Notes: generated by a model from the letters alone, not told the origin. 64,000 bases of DNA from Aureimonas altamirensis (GCF_023702225.1 NZ_JAMQCO010000002.1:460327-524326), one strand, 5' to 3'; shown: positions 8,623 through 17,751, counted from the stretch's first letter. Translations and numbers: made by a program.

Positions 8623-9105
8623 CTACTCGCGCTGCTCCTTGTCGAGCACGAGATAATCGAGGGGCAGTTCGGTCGTGTACTTGATCTGCTCCATCGCAAA
8701 GGACGACGACACGTCTCGAATCTCGATCTTGGAGATCAGCTTCTTGTAGAAGGTGTCATAGGCCGCGATATCCGGCACCACGACGCGCAACAGGTAGTCG
8801 ACGTCGCCGCTCATGCGATAGAATTCGGCCACCTCGGGAAACTCGGCCACCACTTCCGAAAAGCGCAGCAGCCATTCGTTGCTGTGCGAGGACGTTCGCA
8901 CCGCGACGAACACCGTGACGCGGGCGTTTACCTTCTGCGGATCCAGGATGGCGACGCGGCGGCGGATGACGCCCTCTTCCTCCAGCTTCTGGATACGCCG
9001 CCAGCAGGGGGTTGTGGATAGCCCGACGCGCTTGGCTATATCGGCTACGGCAAGCGTCGCGTCCGCCTGCAGAAGCCGAAGAATTTTCTTGTCGAGCCGA
9101 TCCAT
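8623..9105 (-). CDS. Lrp/AsnC-family transcriptional regulator
   Basis: A 160-aa regulator: N-terminal winged helix (MDRLDKKILRLLQADATLAVADIAKRVGLSTTPCWRRIQKLEEEG) followed by the RAM ligand-binding/oligomerisation domain (VTVFVAVRT..SGDVDYLLRVVVPDIAAYDTFYKKLISKI). The family responds to amino acids. MDRLDKK at 9105 matches the family N-terminus; an open extension of 22 codons upstream is untypical and was not used. It is divergent from the aspartic protease gene across about 220 bases, where its operator may lie. Target genes cannot be named; the amino-acid ABC cluster or the dehydrogenase are candidates by proximity only. Confidence 0.93.
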   Translation of the reverse strand: MDRLDKKILRLLQADATLAVADIAKRVGLSTTPCWRRIQKLEEEGVIRRRVAILDPQKVNARVTVFVAVRTSSHSNEWLLRFSEVVAEFPEVAEFYRMSGDVDYLLRVVVPDIAAYDTFYKKLISKIEIRDVSSSFAMEQIKYTTELPLDYLVLDKEQRE

Positions 9106-9284
9106 GTTCCGTGCCTTGTCGATACCCTTGGTCGCGCGGGGGCAGAAGCCGCCGCAGCCAAGCTTGTGCATGCCCGGTCAACTTTACGCAAGTTGCGGTG
9201 CCGGGCGTTTGCACGATGCGGTGCCGCGACCTACATCTGAAGACGAGCGTCATGCCATGCAGGAGACCAGTTTGAGGCTGCCCC

Positions 9285-9306
9285 ATATGAGCCGGAAACG
9301 CTCTGT
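9285..9306 (+). repeat. Partial copy of the GGAAACGCTCT repeat
   Basis: CATATGAG, two variable bases, then GGAAACGCTCT. The same string with two differences occurs at 30510-30530, where it is the loop and right arm of a perfect inverted repeat. Here the left arm is absent, so this looks like a decayed or half copy. It lies just upstream of the aspartic protease start. Confidence 0.45.
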
Positions 9307-9324
9307 CGAATCGGAAACCCGCCG

Positions 9325-10035
9325 ATGAGGAATGGCGGCGTCCTGATGCTTCTCCTGGCGCTTTTGGGAGGCGGGCTCGCGCTTCTTCTTCTCAATACCG
9401 ACGGCATGATCGCCGGCCTGCGCGAAGACGATTTCGCGCAGCTCGTCTATCTCGGCGCCATCCTGACGGCGGTCGGCGGAACTGTCATCGTGGCCTTTCG
9501 CGGACGTCTCGCGGATGCGGTCCGCAACGCCCTTTTATGGACAGTCGCCTTCGTGGTGCTGATCGGCGTCTATGCCTATTCTACCGAATTCCGTTCGGTC
9601 GGAGAGCGGATGCTCGGCGCGCTGATGCCGGGGCGGATCGTGGCAAGCGGCAGCGGCGACAACCTCCAGGTTTCGGTCGGCCGGGGTTTCGACAACCACT
9701 TCCGCGTGGATGCAAGTATCAACGGGGTTGAGCTGCCGGTGCTCGTCGATACCGGAGCAAGCACGGTGGCCCTCGACAGGGATACCGCAAGGCGCGTGGG
9801 CATCGACGTGGACGCCCTGTCGTACGACGCACAGGTTCGCACAGCCAACGGCGTTGCGTCCGCCGCCATGGTGCGGCTGGACAGCGTCGCGGTGGGCCCG
9901 ATCGAACGCCGCAACGTGACCGCCATGGTAACCGCGAACGACGCCATCGGCGTCGGTCTTCTGGGCATGAGCTTTCTCGGCCAACTGGCCTCTGTCGAAT
10001 TTCGCGGCGACCGCCTGATCCTGACCGATCGCTAG
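9325..10035 (+). CDS. Membrane-anchored retropepsin-like aspartic protease (TIGR02281 clan AA)
   Basis: A 236-aa protein with three N-terminal hydrophobic segments (about residues 5-23, 39-57 and 66-85) followed by a periplasmic retropepsin-like domain. The catalytic motif is LPVLVDTGASTVAL (Asp-Thr-Gly, about residue 144) with the later GLLGMSFLGQL segment characteristic of the TIGR02281 clan AA proteases. Such enzymes act as dimers because each chain gives one catalytic aspartate. Substrate is unknown. The stop overlaps the convergent dusA stop by four bases. Confidence 0.88.
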   Translation: MRNGGVLMLLLALLGGGLALLLLNTDGMIAGLREDDFAQLVYLGAILTAVGGTVIVAFRGRLADAVRNALLWTVAFVVLIGVYAYSTEFRSVGERMLGALMPGRIVASGSGDNLQVSVGRGFDNHFRVDASINGVELPVLVDTGASTVALDRDTARRVGIDVDALSYDAQVRTANGVASAAMVRLDSVAVGPIERRNVTAMVTANDAIGVGLLGMSFLGQLASVEFRGDRLILTDR

Positions 10036-11012
10036 GCGGCAGACAATTCCACCCCGGCCATGGCCTCGAAAAGGAGGTCCGGGCCGGCGCCGGCACGCAC
10101 CGACCGTTCGGACAGGATCTGCCGCCACTGCCGCGCGCCGGGATGCCCGTTGAACAGTCCCAGCATGTGGCGTGTGACATGTGAAAGCTTGCCACCGGCC
10201 GCGACATGCGAGCCGGCATAGTCCGCCATCTTGCCGACCACTTCGGCCAGCGACGATGACGGCGCAGCTTTGCCGAACAGAAGCGGATCGACAGTCATCA
10301 GGTCGGCCGGGTTCTGATAGGCGGCGCGCCCCAGCATCACTCCGTCCAGGCCCTCCAGCAACGGCCTGGACGAGGCCACCGACGCGATGCCGCCATTGAT
10401 GCCGATGAACCTGTGCGGCAGCCTTGCCTTCAGGCGTTCGACGCGACCATAGTCCAGAGGCGGGATCTCACGATTTTCCTTGGGGCTCAAGCCCTGCAGC
10501 CAGGCCTTGCGGGCATGCACCCACAAGCCCTCGGCGCCCGCGTCGAAAACGGCATCGGCCAGGGCATCCAGTGCGGGCTCCGGATCCTGGTCGTCGACGC
10601 CGATCCGGCATTTGACGGTAACCGGCACGGCGACGGCGCCTCGCATCGCCGCGACACAAGCCCCAACCAAAGCGGGTTGCAGCATCAGGCATGCGCCGAA
10701 CGCCCCGGATTGCACCCTGTCGGACGGGCAACCGACATTCAGGTTGACCTCGTCATAGCCGAAGCCCTCGCCGATCCGTGCGGCCTCCGCCAGCTTGGCC
10801 GGGTCCGAACCGCCGAGCTGGAGCACGACGGGATGCTCCGTGGCATCGAAGCCCAGCAAGCGCTCTCTCGGGCCGTGGATGGCGGCGTCCGCAACGACCA
10901 TCTCGGTAAACAGCCGCGCACGCGCCGTCATCTGGCGATGGAAGTACCGGCAATGCCTGTCGGTCCAATCGATCATCGGCGCCACGGCGAAAGTGCTTGC
11001 GGTCTGCGTCAT
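10032..11012 (-). CDS. dusA: tRNA-dihydrouridine(20/20a) synthase
   Basis: A 326-aa FMN enzyme reducing uridine 20/20a in the tRNA D-loop. The start APMIDWTDRHCRYFHRQM is distinctive for DusA, followed by QLGGSDPAKLAEAARI, VNLNVGCPSDRVQSGAFGACLM (catalytic Cys in NVGCPS and the following loop), VTVKCRIGVDD, WVHARKAWLQGLSPKENREIPPL and GINGGI. Length is normal. It is divergent from the BrnT/BrnA pair and converges with the protease gene. Confidence 0.96.
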   Translation of the reverse strand: MTQTASTFAVAPMIDWTDRHCRYFHRQMTARARLFTEMVVADAAIHGPRERLLGFDATEHPVVLQLGGSDPAKLAEAARIGEGFGYDEVNLNVGCPSDRVQSGAFGACLMLQPALVGACVAAMRGAVAVPVTVKCRIGVDDQDPEPALDALADAVFDAGAEGLWVHARKAWLQGLSPKENREIPPLDYGRVERLKARLPHRFIGINGGIASVASSRPLLEGLDGVMLGRAAYQNPADLMTVDPLLFGKAAPSSSLAEVVGKMADYAGSHVAAGGKLSHVTRHMLGLFNGHPGARQWRQILSERSVRAGAGPDLLFEAMAGVELSAA

Positions 11013-11062
11013 CGTCCAGTTTCCAAGCCTTCCGTCAAAACCAGAACCAAACTCATATTCAC

Positions 11063-11072
11063 TTCATATGAA
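11063..11072. promoter_or_regulatory. AT-rich control region with a TTCATATGAA palindrome upstream of brnT
   Basis: Between dusA and brnT the base composition drops sharply (about 11030-11130). A 10-bp perfect palindrome TTCATATGAA sits at 11063-11072, and TTCATT (11084-11089) and TACATT (11107-11112), spaced by 17 bases, make a weak sigma70-like promoter just before the brnT ATG at 11129. BrnA antitoxins repress their own promoter, so an operator here is expected; the exact site is inferred. Confidence 0.4.
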
Positions 11073-11128
11073 CTTGTTTATGGTTCATTTTTTGAGCTTG
11101 AATCCTTACATTCTTGTGGATACAAAAT

Positions 11129-11428
11129 ATGGGTAAGTTGCCGTCTTTCGATTGGCATATGGCGAAGGCTCAGGGCAACCTTACAAAGCACGGCGTCGCT
11201 TTTGAAGCAGTGAAAGGTTTCGAGTTCGACACGGCTTTGTACGTCGAGGATAACAGAACCGAATATGGCGAAGTGCGGGTTTCGGCGACAGGATTCATCG
11301 GCGACCGGCTCCACGTCTTGATTTTCACGTTACGCGAGCCGGATGTCGTCTGGGTCATCTCGCTGCGAAAAGCCAACCGAAGGGAGTCTGATCGCTATGT
11401 CGCATTTGCAACACCTGACGAAGGCTGA
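11129..11428 (+). CDS. brnT: BrnT-family ribonuclease toxin
   Basis: A 99-aa protein: SFDWHMAKAQGNLTKHGVAFEAVKGF matches the BrnT signature (WD..K...N..KHGV.F..A), and the C-terminal HVLIFTLREPDVVWVISLRKANRRE matches the RelE-fold core with the R-x-I/V-S-x-R-x-A pattern. BrnT toxins are RelE-like ribonucleases neutralised by BrnA. The ATG at 11129 is used; a TTG five codons upstream keeps the frame but has no support. It overlaps the antitoxin gene by 32 bases. The unusual toxin-first order is normal for brnTA. Confidence 0.92.
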   Translation: MGKLPSFDWHMAKAQGNLTKHGVAFEAVKGFEFDTALYVEDNRTEYGEVRVSATGFIGDRLHVLIFTLREPDVVWVISLRKANRRESDRYVAFATPDEG

Positions 11429-11717
11429 ACGCCGTGAGTTGCTCCTTCGCGCCAGACGCAGCCTGGAAGCGATCAGCGATGCCGAAGATGCCCGCATCAC
11501 GGCAGAAGCCGAATCCGACCCCGATAACCCGCCCATGACGGACGATGAGTTCATGCGCGCCCGCCGCGGACGTCCGCCGGCGGCGCTCGTGAAACGGGCA
11601 ATCAACGTACGTCTGGATCAGGATATCATCGAAACGCTGAAGCAGGGCGGACCACGGTGGCAGACGCGCATGAACGAGTTGTTGCGCAAGGCTCTGAAGC
11701 TCGACGACGCGGCTTGA
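11397..11717 (+). CDS. brnA: BrnA-family antitoxin
   Basis: A 106-aa protein whose C-terminal half (RGRPPAALVKRAINVRLDQDIIETLKQGGPRWQTRMNELLRKAL) is a ribbon-helix-helix-like BrnA domain; the N-terminal half is an acidic linker that would wrap the toxin (about residues 20-55, including MTDDEFMRARRG). ATG 11397 begins MSHLQHLTKAERRELLL and overlaps brnT by 32 bases, so translation is probably coupled. It would both neutralise BrnT and repress the operon. Confidence 0.9.
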   Translation: MSHLQHLTKAERRELLLRARRSLEAISDAEDARITAEAESDPDNPPMTDDEFMRARRGRPPAALVKRAINVRLDQDIIETLKQGGPRWQTRMNELLRKALKLDDAA

Positions 11718-11803
11718 TGCCGCGCCGTAGAAAGGCCATGGCATGCCGCGGCGTTTGCGCTATCTCCCGCCGCTGGTGAACCATCGGAGCGAGCGGAACC
11801 GGC

Positions 11804-13252
11804 ATGGCAAAGGAAAAGGTGGCGCCCATCGTCGTATGGCTGCGTCACGATCTGCGCACCGACGACAACCCGGCCCTCGCCCATGCGGCCGAAACCGGAC
11901 GTCCCGTCATTCCCCTTTTCATCCTGGCTGACGAGAACGCCCCCGTACGGCCCTATGGCAGCGCCCACAAATGGTGGCTGCACCACTCGCTGAAAAGCCT
12001 TTCCGCTTCATTTGCCGAGTTGGGATCGCGCCTGGCACTCCGCCGTGGCGACGCCTTTGCGGTGCTGGGCGACATCCTGTCGAAAAGCGGCGCCACCGCA
12101 GTATACCTCAATCGTCGGTACGGCCCGGAAGCCACAAGCGTCGATGGCGCGCTGGAAGAGCGTTTCGAGGGGATCGACATCCAGTGCTTCGATGCCGCGC
12201 TGTTGCACGACCCCGACAGGATCAAGACCGGCAGCGGCGGATTCTACAAGGTCTACACGCCGTTCATGAAATCCGTCAGCGCCGGGCTGGGCGAACTTCG
12301 ACACCCGATCGACGCTCCCTCCCGACTGGTGGCGCCCGAACACTTTCCCGTATCCGAAAGCCTCGACAAATGGGGCCTCCTGCCGACAGCCCCGAACTGG
12401 GCTGGAGGTTTCGAAGCGGAATGGACGCCCGGCGAAACCCACGCACAGGAGCGGCTCTCGCATTTCTGCGACGAATTGCTCGCGGGCTACAGCGAGGGCC
12501 GGGACAGGCCTTCCGAAGACCTGACTTCCCGCCTTTCGCCGCATCTGCATTTCGGCGAGGTCTCGGCACTCCGCGCGCTGACGATGGCCGAGGAGCAGGC
12601 CGACCGCCGCAAATCCATTACCGGCACGGACCGGCAAACCTTTCGCCGCGAACTGATCTGGCGCGATTTCAACCATCATCTTCTCTACCACTTTCAACAG
12701 CTTGGATCGAAAAACTTCAACCAGCGCTTCGACACGTTGAAATGGCGCGATGCCGCCGCCGACCTGGAGAAGTGGCAAAAGGGCCGGACGGGATATCCCA
12801 TCGTGGATGCCGGCATGCGCCAGCTTTGGCAGACAGGGTGGATGCACAACCGCGTGCGCATGATCGTCGGATCGTTCCTGACGAAGGACCTCCTGATCGA
12901 CTGGCGGAAGGGCGAAGCCTGGTTCTGGGATACGCTCGTGGATGGGGACGAGGCCAACAACACATCGCAATGGCAATGGATCGCCGGAACGGGCGCCGAT
13001 GCCCAGCCCTTCTTCCGCATCTTCAATCCCGTCAAGCAGAGCCGGGACTTCGACCCCGGGGGCGATTACATCCGCAGCTTCGTGCCCGAGCTTTCGAAGC
13101 TGCCCGACAAGGCCATTCACGCACCATGGGAAGCCGACGACGATACGCTGAGACAAGCGGGCGTCGCGCTGGGCGAGACCTATCCAAAGCCGATCGTCGA
13201 CCATGGAGAGGCGCGCGACCGTGCCAATGCCGCCTTCCAGGCGACACGGTAG
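11804..13252 (+). CDS. phrB: Deoxyribodipyrimidine photo-lyase
   Basis: A 482-aa flavoprotein repairing cyclobutane pyrimidine dimers with light. The N-terminal photolyase alpha/beta domain begins VVWLRHDLRTDDNPAL; the C-terminal FAD-binding domain carries SRLSPHLHFGEVS, ELIWRDFNHHLLYH, TGYPIVDAGMRQLWQTGWMHNRVRM and the conserved WQWIAGTGADAQPFFRIFNP. Length and motifs fit class I CPD photolyase better than cryptochrome. It stands alone on the plus strand between brnTA and cysK. CGGAACCGG precedes the ATG. Confidence 0.96.
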   Translation: MAKEKVAPIVVWLRHDLRTDDNPALAHAAETGRPVIPLFILADENAPVRPYGSAHKWWLHHSLKSLSASFAELGSRLALRRGDAFAVLGDILSKSGATAVYLNRRYGPEATSVDGALEERFEGIDIQCFDAALLHDPDRIKTGSGGFYKVYTPFMKSVSAGLGELRHPIDAPSRLVAPEHFPVSESLDKWGLLPTAPNWAGGFEAEWTPGETHAQERLSHFCDELLAGYSEGRDRPSEDLTSRLSPHLHFGEVSALRALTMAEEQADRRKSITGTDRQTFRRELIWRDFNHHLLYHFQQLGSKNFNQRFDTLKWRDAAADLEKWQKGRTGYPIVDAGMRQLWQTGWMHNRVRMIVGSFLTKDLLIDWRKGEAWFWDTLVDGDEANNTSQWQWIAGTGADAQPFFRIFNPVKQSRDFDPGGDYIRSFVPELSKLPDKAIHAPWEADDDTLRQAGVALGETYPKPIVDHGEARDRANAAFQATR

Positions 13253-13356
13253 CCGGCAAGGCAGGCGATACGACGGAAGACGTTTCGCCAACCTGCCCGA
13301 TGATCTAGGCTGGCGGCGATTCGAGATACGATGCCGACACACGAGCGGAAACTTAA

Positions 13357-14394
13357 ATGGAACGAAACCTTTCCGTCATCGACGCCATCGGCAATACGCC
13401 GCTGATCCGCCTGCGGCGCGCTTCCGAAGAGACCGGATGCGAGATCTGGGGCAAGGCCGAGTTCATGAACCCCGGCCAGTCGATCAAGGACCGGGCAGGC
13501 CTGTTCATCATCCGGGATGCCGAAGCCAAGGGCCTGATCAAGCCGGGCGGCATCATCGTGGAAGGCACGGCCGGCAACACCGGCATCGGCCTGACGCTGG
13601 TGGCGAATGCGCTCGGCTACCGGACGGTCATCGTGATTCCCGAAACCCAGTCGCAGGAAAAGAAGGACGCGCTCCGCCTCATGGGTGCGGAGCTGCTGGA
13701 AGTGCCCGCCGTACCCTACCGCAATCCCAACAATTACGTGAAGGTGTCGGGCCGGCTTGCGGATCAGATCGCGCGCAGCCATGCGGACGGCGCCATCTGG
13801 GCCAACCAGTTCGACAACGTCGCCAATCGGGACGGCCATATCGTGACGACCGCTGAGGAGATCTGGCAGCAGACGGGCGGTCAGATCGACGGCTTCATCT
13901 GTTCGGTCGGCACGGGCGGCACGCTGGCCGGAACCGCGGCTGGCCTCAAGCGGCATTCCGGCCACGTGCGCATCGGCCTAGCGGACCCGATGGGCGCCGC
14001 CCTCTACAGCTTCTACAAGGACGGCGAGCTGAAGTCGGAGGGCTCGTCCATCACCGAAGGCATCGGCCAGGGGCGCATCACCGCCAATCTCGATGGCTTC
14101 GAGCCGGATTTCGTCTGCCAGGTGCCGGACGCGGAAGCGCTGCCCATCCTGTTCGACCTTGTACTGGAGGAAGGCCTGTGCCTCGGCGGCTCCTCGGGCA
14201 TCAACATCGCCGGCGCCATCCGCATGGCGCGGGAGATGGGGCCGGGCCACACCATCGTCACCGTGCTCTGCGACTACGGCAACCGCTATCAGTCGAAGTT
14301 GTACAATCCCGAATTCCTGAAGACGAAGGATCTTCCACAGCCGGACTGGATCGGCCGGCAGCCGAGCTTCGACATCCCGTTCGAAGCTGCATGA
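13357..14394 (+). CDS. cysK: Cysteine synthase A (O-acetylserine sulfhydrylase family)
   Basis: A 345-aa PLP enzyme forming cysteine from O-acetylserine and sulfide. SVIDAIGNTPLIRLRR, the PLP lysine K44 in NPGQSIKDRAG, EGTAGNTGIGL (substrate-binding loop) and CSVGTGGTLAGTAAGLK are present. It is longer at the C-terminus than E. coli CysK and belongs to the alphaproteobacterial form. The sulfurtransferase gene starts 16 bases after its stop, suggesting a sulfur-metabolism operon. Confidence 0.93.
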   Translation: MERNLSVIDAIGNTPLIRLRRASEETGCEIWGKAEFMNPGQSIKDRAGLFIIRDAEAKGLIKPGGIIVEGTAGNTGIGLTLVANALGYRTVIVIPETQSQEKKDALRLMGAELLEVPAVPYRNPNNYVKVSGRLADQIARSHADGAIWANQFDNVANRDGHIVTTAEEIWQQTGGQIDGFICSVGTGGTLAGTAAGLKRHSGHVRIGLADPMGAALYSFYKDGELKSEGSSITEGIGQGRITANLDGFEPDFVCQVPDAEALPILFDLVLEEGLCLGGSSGINIAGAIRMAREMGPGHTIVTVLCDYGNRYQSKLYNPEFLKTKDLPQPDWIGRQPSFDIPFEAA

Positions 14395-14410
14395 AACAAG
14401 GGGCCGAAGC

Positions 14411-15268
14411 GTGAGCCGGTACAGCACAATCATATCCCCGCAGGAACTGGCGGCGGCATCGGGCGCTGGCGACGTGCGCGTGGTCGACGCCTCCTGGTAC
14501 CTGCCGGCACAGAAACGCGATGCCCGCGCCGAGTTCGAGGCGGCCCATATTCCCGGCGCCGTCTTCTTCGATCAGGATGCCGTCGTCGATCCGCAATCGA
14601 CGCTGCCGCACGCGCTGCCGTCTCCGGCCGTCTTTTCCGCCGCGGCCGGCGCCCTGGGCCTGTCGTCCAGCGACAGGATCGTCGTCTATGACGGCATGGG
14701 CCTGTTCTCTGCCGCGCGCGTCTGGTGGATGCTGCGGGTCTTCGGCGCCCGCGACGTCCGCGTTCTGGATGGCGGGCTGCCGGCATGGCAGGCCGCCGGC
14801 CTGCCGACACGATCAGGCCCGGCCCATCCCAAGCCGGCGCATTTCGACGCCGCCGAACCGGGCGACGCCGTCGTCGGGCTTGAAGACATGCGGCGCATCA
14901 TCGATTCCGGAACGCTGCCGATTGCCGATGCGCGCTCCACCGAGCGGTTTTCCGGCCATGCGCCGGAGCCCCGTGCAGGGGTCCGCTCGGGGCATATGCC
15001 TGGCGCGTTCTCCCTGCCCTTCGGCGAACTCCAGGACGACGGCCGGTTGAAGGACGAAGCCGGCCTGCGCACCGCATTCCGGAATGCGGGCATAGATCCG
15101 GAAGCGCCGGTCGTCACCACGTGCGGCTCGGGCGTGACGGCGGCGGTCATCAATCTGGCCCTGGAATCACTCGGCAACCGGAATGCGAAGCTGTATGATG
15201 GGTCGTGGACGGAATGGGGCTCGCAGGGGGATACGCCCGTAGAGACGGGCCCGGCCGTAACGAGGTGA
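14411..15268 (+). CDS. sseA: 3-mercaptopyruvate sulfurtransferase
   Basis: A 285-aa tandem rhodanese protein. The first (inactive) rhodanese domain covers about residues 5-140 (VVDASWYLPAQKRDARAEFEAAHIPGA); the second carries active-site C238 in TTCGSGVTA, the CGSGVT loop typical of mercaptopyruvate rather than thiosulfate sulfurtransferases. The GTG start follows AAGGGG at about 9 bases. It lies between cysK and a GNAT gene with very short spacers, consistent with cysteine catabolism/sulfur transfer. Confidence 0.94.
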   Translation: MSRYSTIISPQELAAASGAGDVRVVDASWYLPAQKRDARAEFEAAHIPGAVFFDQDAVVDPQSTLPHALPSPAVFSAAAGALGLSSSDRIVVYDGMGLFSAARVWWMLRVFGARDVRVLDGGLPAWQAAGLPTRSGPAHPKPAHFDAAEPGDAVVGLEDMRRIIDSGTLPIADARSTERFSGHAPEPRAGVRSGHMPGAFSLPFGELQDDGRLKDEAGLRTAFRNAGIDPEAPVVTTCGSGVTAAVINLALESLGNRNAKLYDGSWTEWGSQGDTPVETGPAVTR

Positions 15269-15272
15269 AGGC

Positions 15273-15851
15273 GTGACGACACTCAAGACCGAAGTGACGC
15301 AGCTCGTGCTGCATTCGCTTCCCGATGCGGAGACCCCGATGCCCGAGCATGCCGGGCGGCTGGACCTTCTCCGCGTGCGGACAATTCCGCTTGCCTTCTA
15401 CCGCTATCTGTATCGCGTCGGCAGGCCGCATCACTGGACATCGCGCTGTCTCGGCGACAGGGAGCTGGCGCGCGAGGTGCATGCCCCCAATGTCCGGCTT
15501 CAGGTCCTGTATTGCGATGGGGCGCCCGCCGGCTGGTTCGAGCTCGATGTCGGCCGTGCCCCGCGCCAGACCCGCCTTGTCCATTTCGCCACCATGCCCG
15601 AATTCCGCGGGCGCGGGCTTGCCCGGTACCTCTTGTCCAAGGCCATCACGGCCGGCTTCGAGGACGGGCCGAATGGACTGGTGGTGGAAACCAATACGCT
15701 CGATCATCCGGCAGCCCTGCCCCTGTACCGCAAGATGGGTTTCCGCCCGCTGTCGGTACGCGAGGTGGTAACGGTCGGCTTCACCGACCCGGAAGCCGAC
15801 GATGACGGATTCCCCTCGCCCTCCGGTCGCGTCGCGCCAGGAATGGCCTGA
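15273..15851 (+). CDS. GNAT-family N-acetyltransferase
   Basis: A 192-aa acetyltransferase. The acetyl-CoA-binding motif A reads MPEFRGRGLARYLLSKAI (about residues 108-125), preceded by AGWFELDVG and followed by ETNTLDHPAALPLYRKMGF, the usual motif B. The GTG start lies four bases after the sseA stop, so the gene is cotranscribed. The acetylated substrate is unknown. Confidence 0.88.
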   Translation: MTTLKTEVTQLVLHSLPDAETPMPEHAGRLDLLRVRTIPLAFYRYLYRVGRPHHWTSRCLGDRELAREVHAPNVRLQVLYCDGAPAGWFELDVGRAPRQTRLVHFATMPEFRGRGLARYLLSKAITAGFEDGPNGLVVETNTLDHPAALPLYRKMGFRPLSVREVVTVGFTDPEADDDGFPSPSGRVAPGMA

Positions 15852-17751
15852 CGATCGGACAATGGCGCGGACGGTTATCTCCAGCGATGCTGGCGCCGTA
15901 AGCGCCCAGCTTCGCATCCTTGCGACAAGCGATCTTCACGTCTGCGTCTATCCGTATGACTACTTCGCGGATCGCGAGACGCATTCGGTCGGCCTGGCGC
16001 GCACCGCCAGCATCATAGCGGAACTGCGCGCAGGCGCGCCCAATTGCCTCCTCTTCGACAATGGCGATTTCCTCCAGGGGAACCCGCTCGGCGACTTCGC
16101 CGCGGGGAACGCCTCGGAGCCGGGGTGGCGGCACCCCATGGTGGAGGTGATGCGGCAGCTACGCTACGACGCCGCAGGCCTCGGCAATCACGAGTTCGAC
16201 TGGGGGTTGCCATTCCTCAAGCGCGCCTTGGAGGATGCCGGATTTCCGATCCTCTGCGCAAACCTGAAACCGGCCGACACGTTCCAGCCCTTCTGGTCGC
16301 CCTACGCCATCCTGGAGCGGCAACTGACCCTGGATGGCGGAGGCCAGGCTTCGATCCGCATTGGCGTCATCGGCCTGCTTCCGCCGCAGGTGACGAAGTG
16401 GAACGCGCATCACCTCGACGGCGTGGTCGCCAGCCACGACATCGTGGCGACGGCTTCTCAGGTCGTTCCGCGTATGAGGGCCGAGGGGGCCGATCTCGTG
16501 ATCGCGCTGGCCCATACGGGGATAGATCCGGCGACCGATGGCGCGATGCGGGAAAACGCGGCGCTTGCGCTCGCCTCAGTAACGGGGATCGACGCGATCG
16601 TCGCCGGGCATCAGCATCTGCGTCTTCCCGGCAAGGATTTCGCCGGAATCGCGGGCGTCAGCGCGGATACCGGCTCCATCCGGGGTGTACCATGCGTCAT
16701 GCCCGGATTCGGCGGATCAGATCTCGGCGCCATCGATCTGGCCCTGACGTACGACGGCACGCGCTGGATGGTCCAGGCCGCAACCGCCAGGCTGCATCCC
16801 ATCGGTCGCAGAAGCGCAGACGGCTGGGTGCCGCTGGTGCCGAGCGACCGGGGCGTGCTTGCCGCCGCGGCGGCGCCGCACGAAGAGACGCTCGCCTCGA
16901 TCCGCCGCCCCATCGGCGCGACGTCGGCGTCTCTCCATTCGTATTTTTCCGTCCTGAAGCCCACATGCGCACTGCAACTCGTCAGCGACGCGCAGCTGTG
17001 GCACGCAGGGCAGATGATCGCCGGCGGTCCGCTGGATGGGCTTCCTCTGCTGTGCGCCGGATCGCTGTTCAAGGCGGGCGGGCGTGGGGGCCCGGGCAAT
17101 TACACCGACATCCCTGCCGGCCCGCTGGCCGTTCGCAACGTATCGGACCTCTACAGCTACCCGAACGAGTTGCAGATCGTGGACATGTCCGGCGAAGGGC
17201 TCGCCGAATGGCTGGAGATGTCGGCCAGCATATTCTCCACCCTGGCGGCTGACGGGATCGTTCGGCCATTGCTGCTTCCCGGCGCGGCTCCGTACAATTT
17301 CGACGTCATGGATGGCCTGGCCTATCGCATCGACCTCTCGAAGCCGGCGCGCTACGACATCGACGGCAAGCTTGCTCCCAACGGCGGACGCCGCATAGGC
17401 TCGTTGCGGTACATGGACCAGCCGGTGGCGACGGATCGGCGATTTCTCGTGGTGACGAACAGTTTCAGGGCTTCCGGCGGGGGCCGGTTTCCCGGACTGG
17501 GCATCGGCCGGGTCGTCGCATCCTCGCACCGAGCCAATCGCGACGTGCTCGCGGCCTATATTGCCGAGCGCGGAACCGTCCATTGCCATGAACGGCCGAT
17601 ATGGCAGTTTGCGGAAACCGGCGGCGCGCTCGTGCATTTCGATACCGGGCCAGGGGCCGCACGCCATCTGCATGAGATCGCCCGCTTCGCACCCGTCGCC
17701 GAAGGGATGACCGAGGAAGGCTATGTCCGATACAGAATGACGCTGCCATGA
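15802..17751 (+). CDS. cpdB: 2',3'-cyclic-nucleotide 2'-phosphodiesterase / 3'-nucleotidase
   Basis: A 649-aa metallophosphoesterase/5'-nucleotidase-family enzyme. Metal-binding motifs in order: LATSDLHVCVYPYDYF, DNGDFLQGN, GNHEFDWG, LAHTGID and AGHQHL; the C-terminal nucleotide-binding domain contains YSYPNELQIVDMSGEGLAEWLE and APYNFDVMDGLAYRID. It hydrolyses 2',3'-cyclic and 3'-nucleotides. CpdB is normally periplasmic, but no signal peptide is visible from either start, so location is open. ATG 15802 has GGAAG six bases upstream and overlaps the GNAT gene by 50 bases; ATG 15862, just after that gene, is the alternative (629 aa). Confidence 0.92.
   Translation: MTDSPRPPVASRQEWPDDRTMARTVISSDAGAVSAQLRILATSDLHVCVYPYDYFADRETHSVGLARTASIIAELRAGAPNCLLFDNGDFLQGNPLGDFAAGNASEPGWRHPMVEVMRQLRYDAAGLGNHEFDWGLPFLKRALEDAGFPILCANLKPADTFQPFWSPYAILERQLTLDGGGQASIRIGVIGLLPPQVTKWNAHHLDGVVASHDIVATASQVVPRMRAEGADLVIALAHTGIDPATDGAMRENAALALASVTGIDAIVAGHQHLRLPGKDFAGIAGVSADTGSIRGVPCVMPGFGGSDLGAIDLALTYDGTRWMVQAATARLHPIGRRSADGWVPLVPSDRGVLAAAAAPHEETLASIRRPIGATSASLHSYFSVLKPTCALQLVSDAQLWHAGQMIAGGPLDGLPLLCAGSLFKAGGRGGPGNYTDIPAGPLAVRNVSDLYSYPNELQIVDMSGEGLAEWLEMSASIFSTLAADGIVRPLLLPGAAPYNFDVMDGLAYRIDLSKPARYDIDGKLAPNGGRRIGSLRYMDQPVATDRRFLVVTNSFRASGGGRFPGLGIGRVVASSHRANRDVLAAYIAERGTVHCHERPIWQFAETGGALVHFDTGPGAARHLHEIARFAPVAEGMTEEGYVRYRMTLP

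Noticed and set aside
9106-9171. Longer start for the Lrp regulator
   Set aside because: The extra 22 residues are Cys/Gly-rich and not found in this family, which starts at MDRLDKK.
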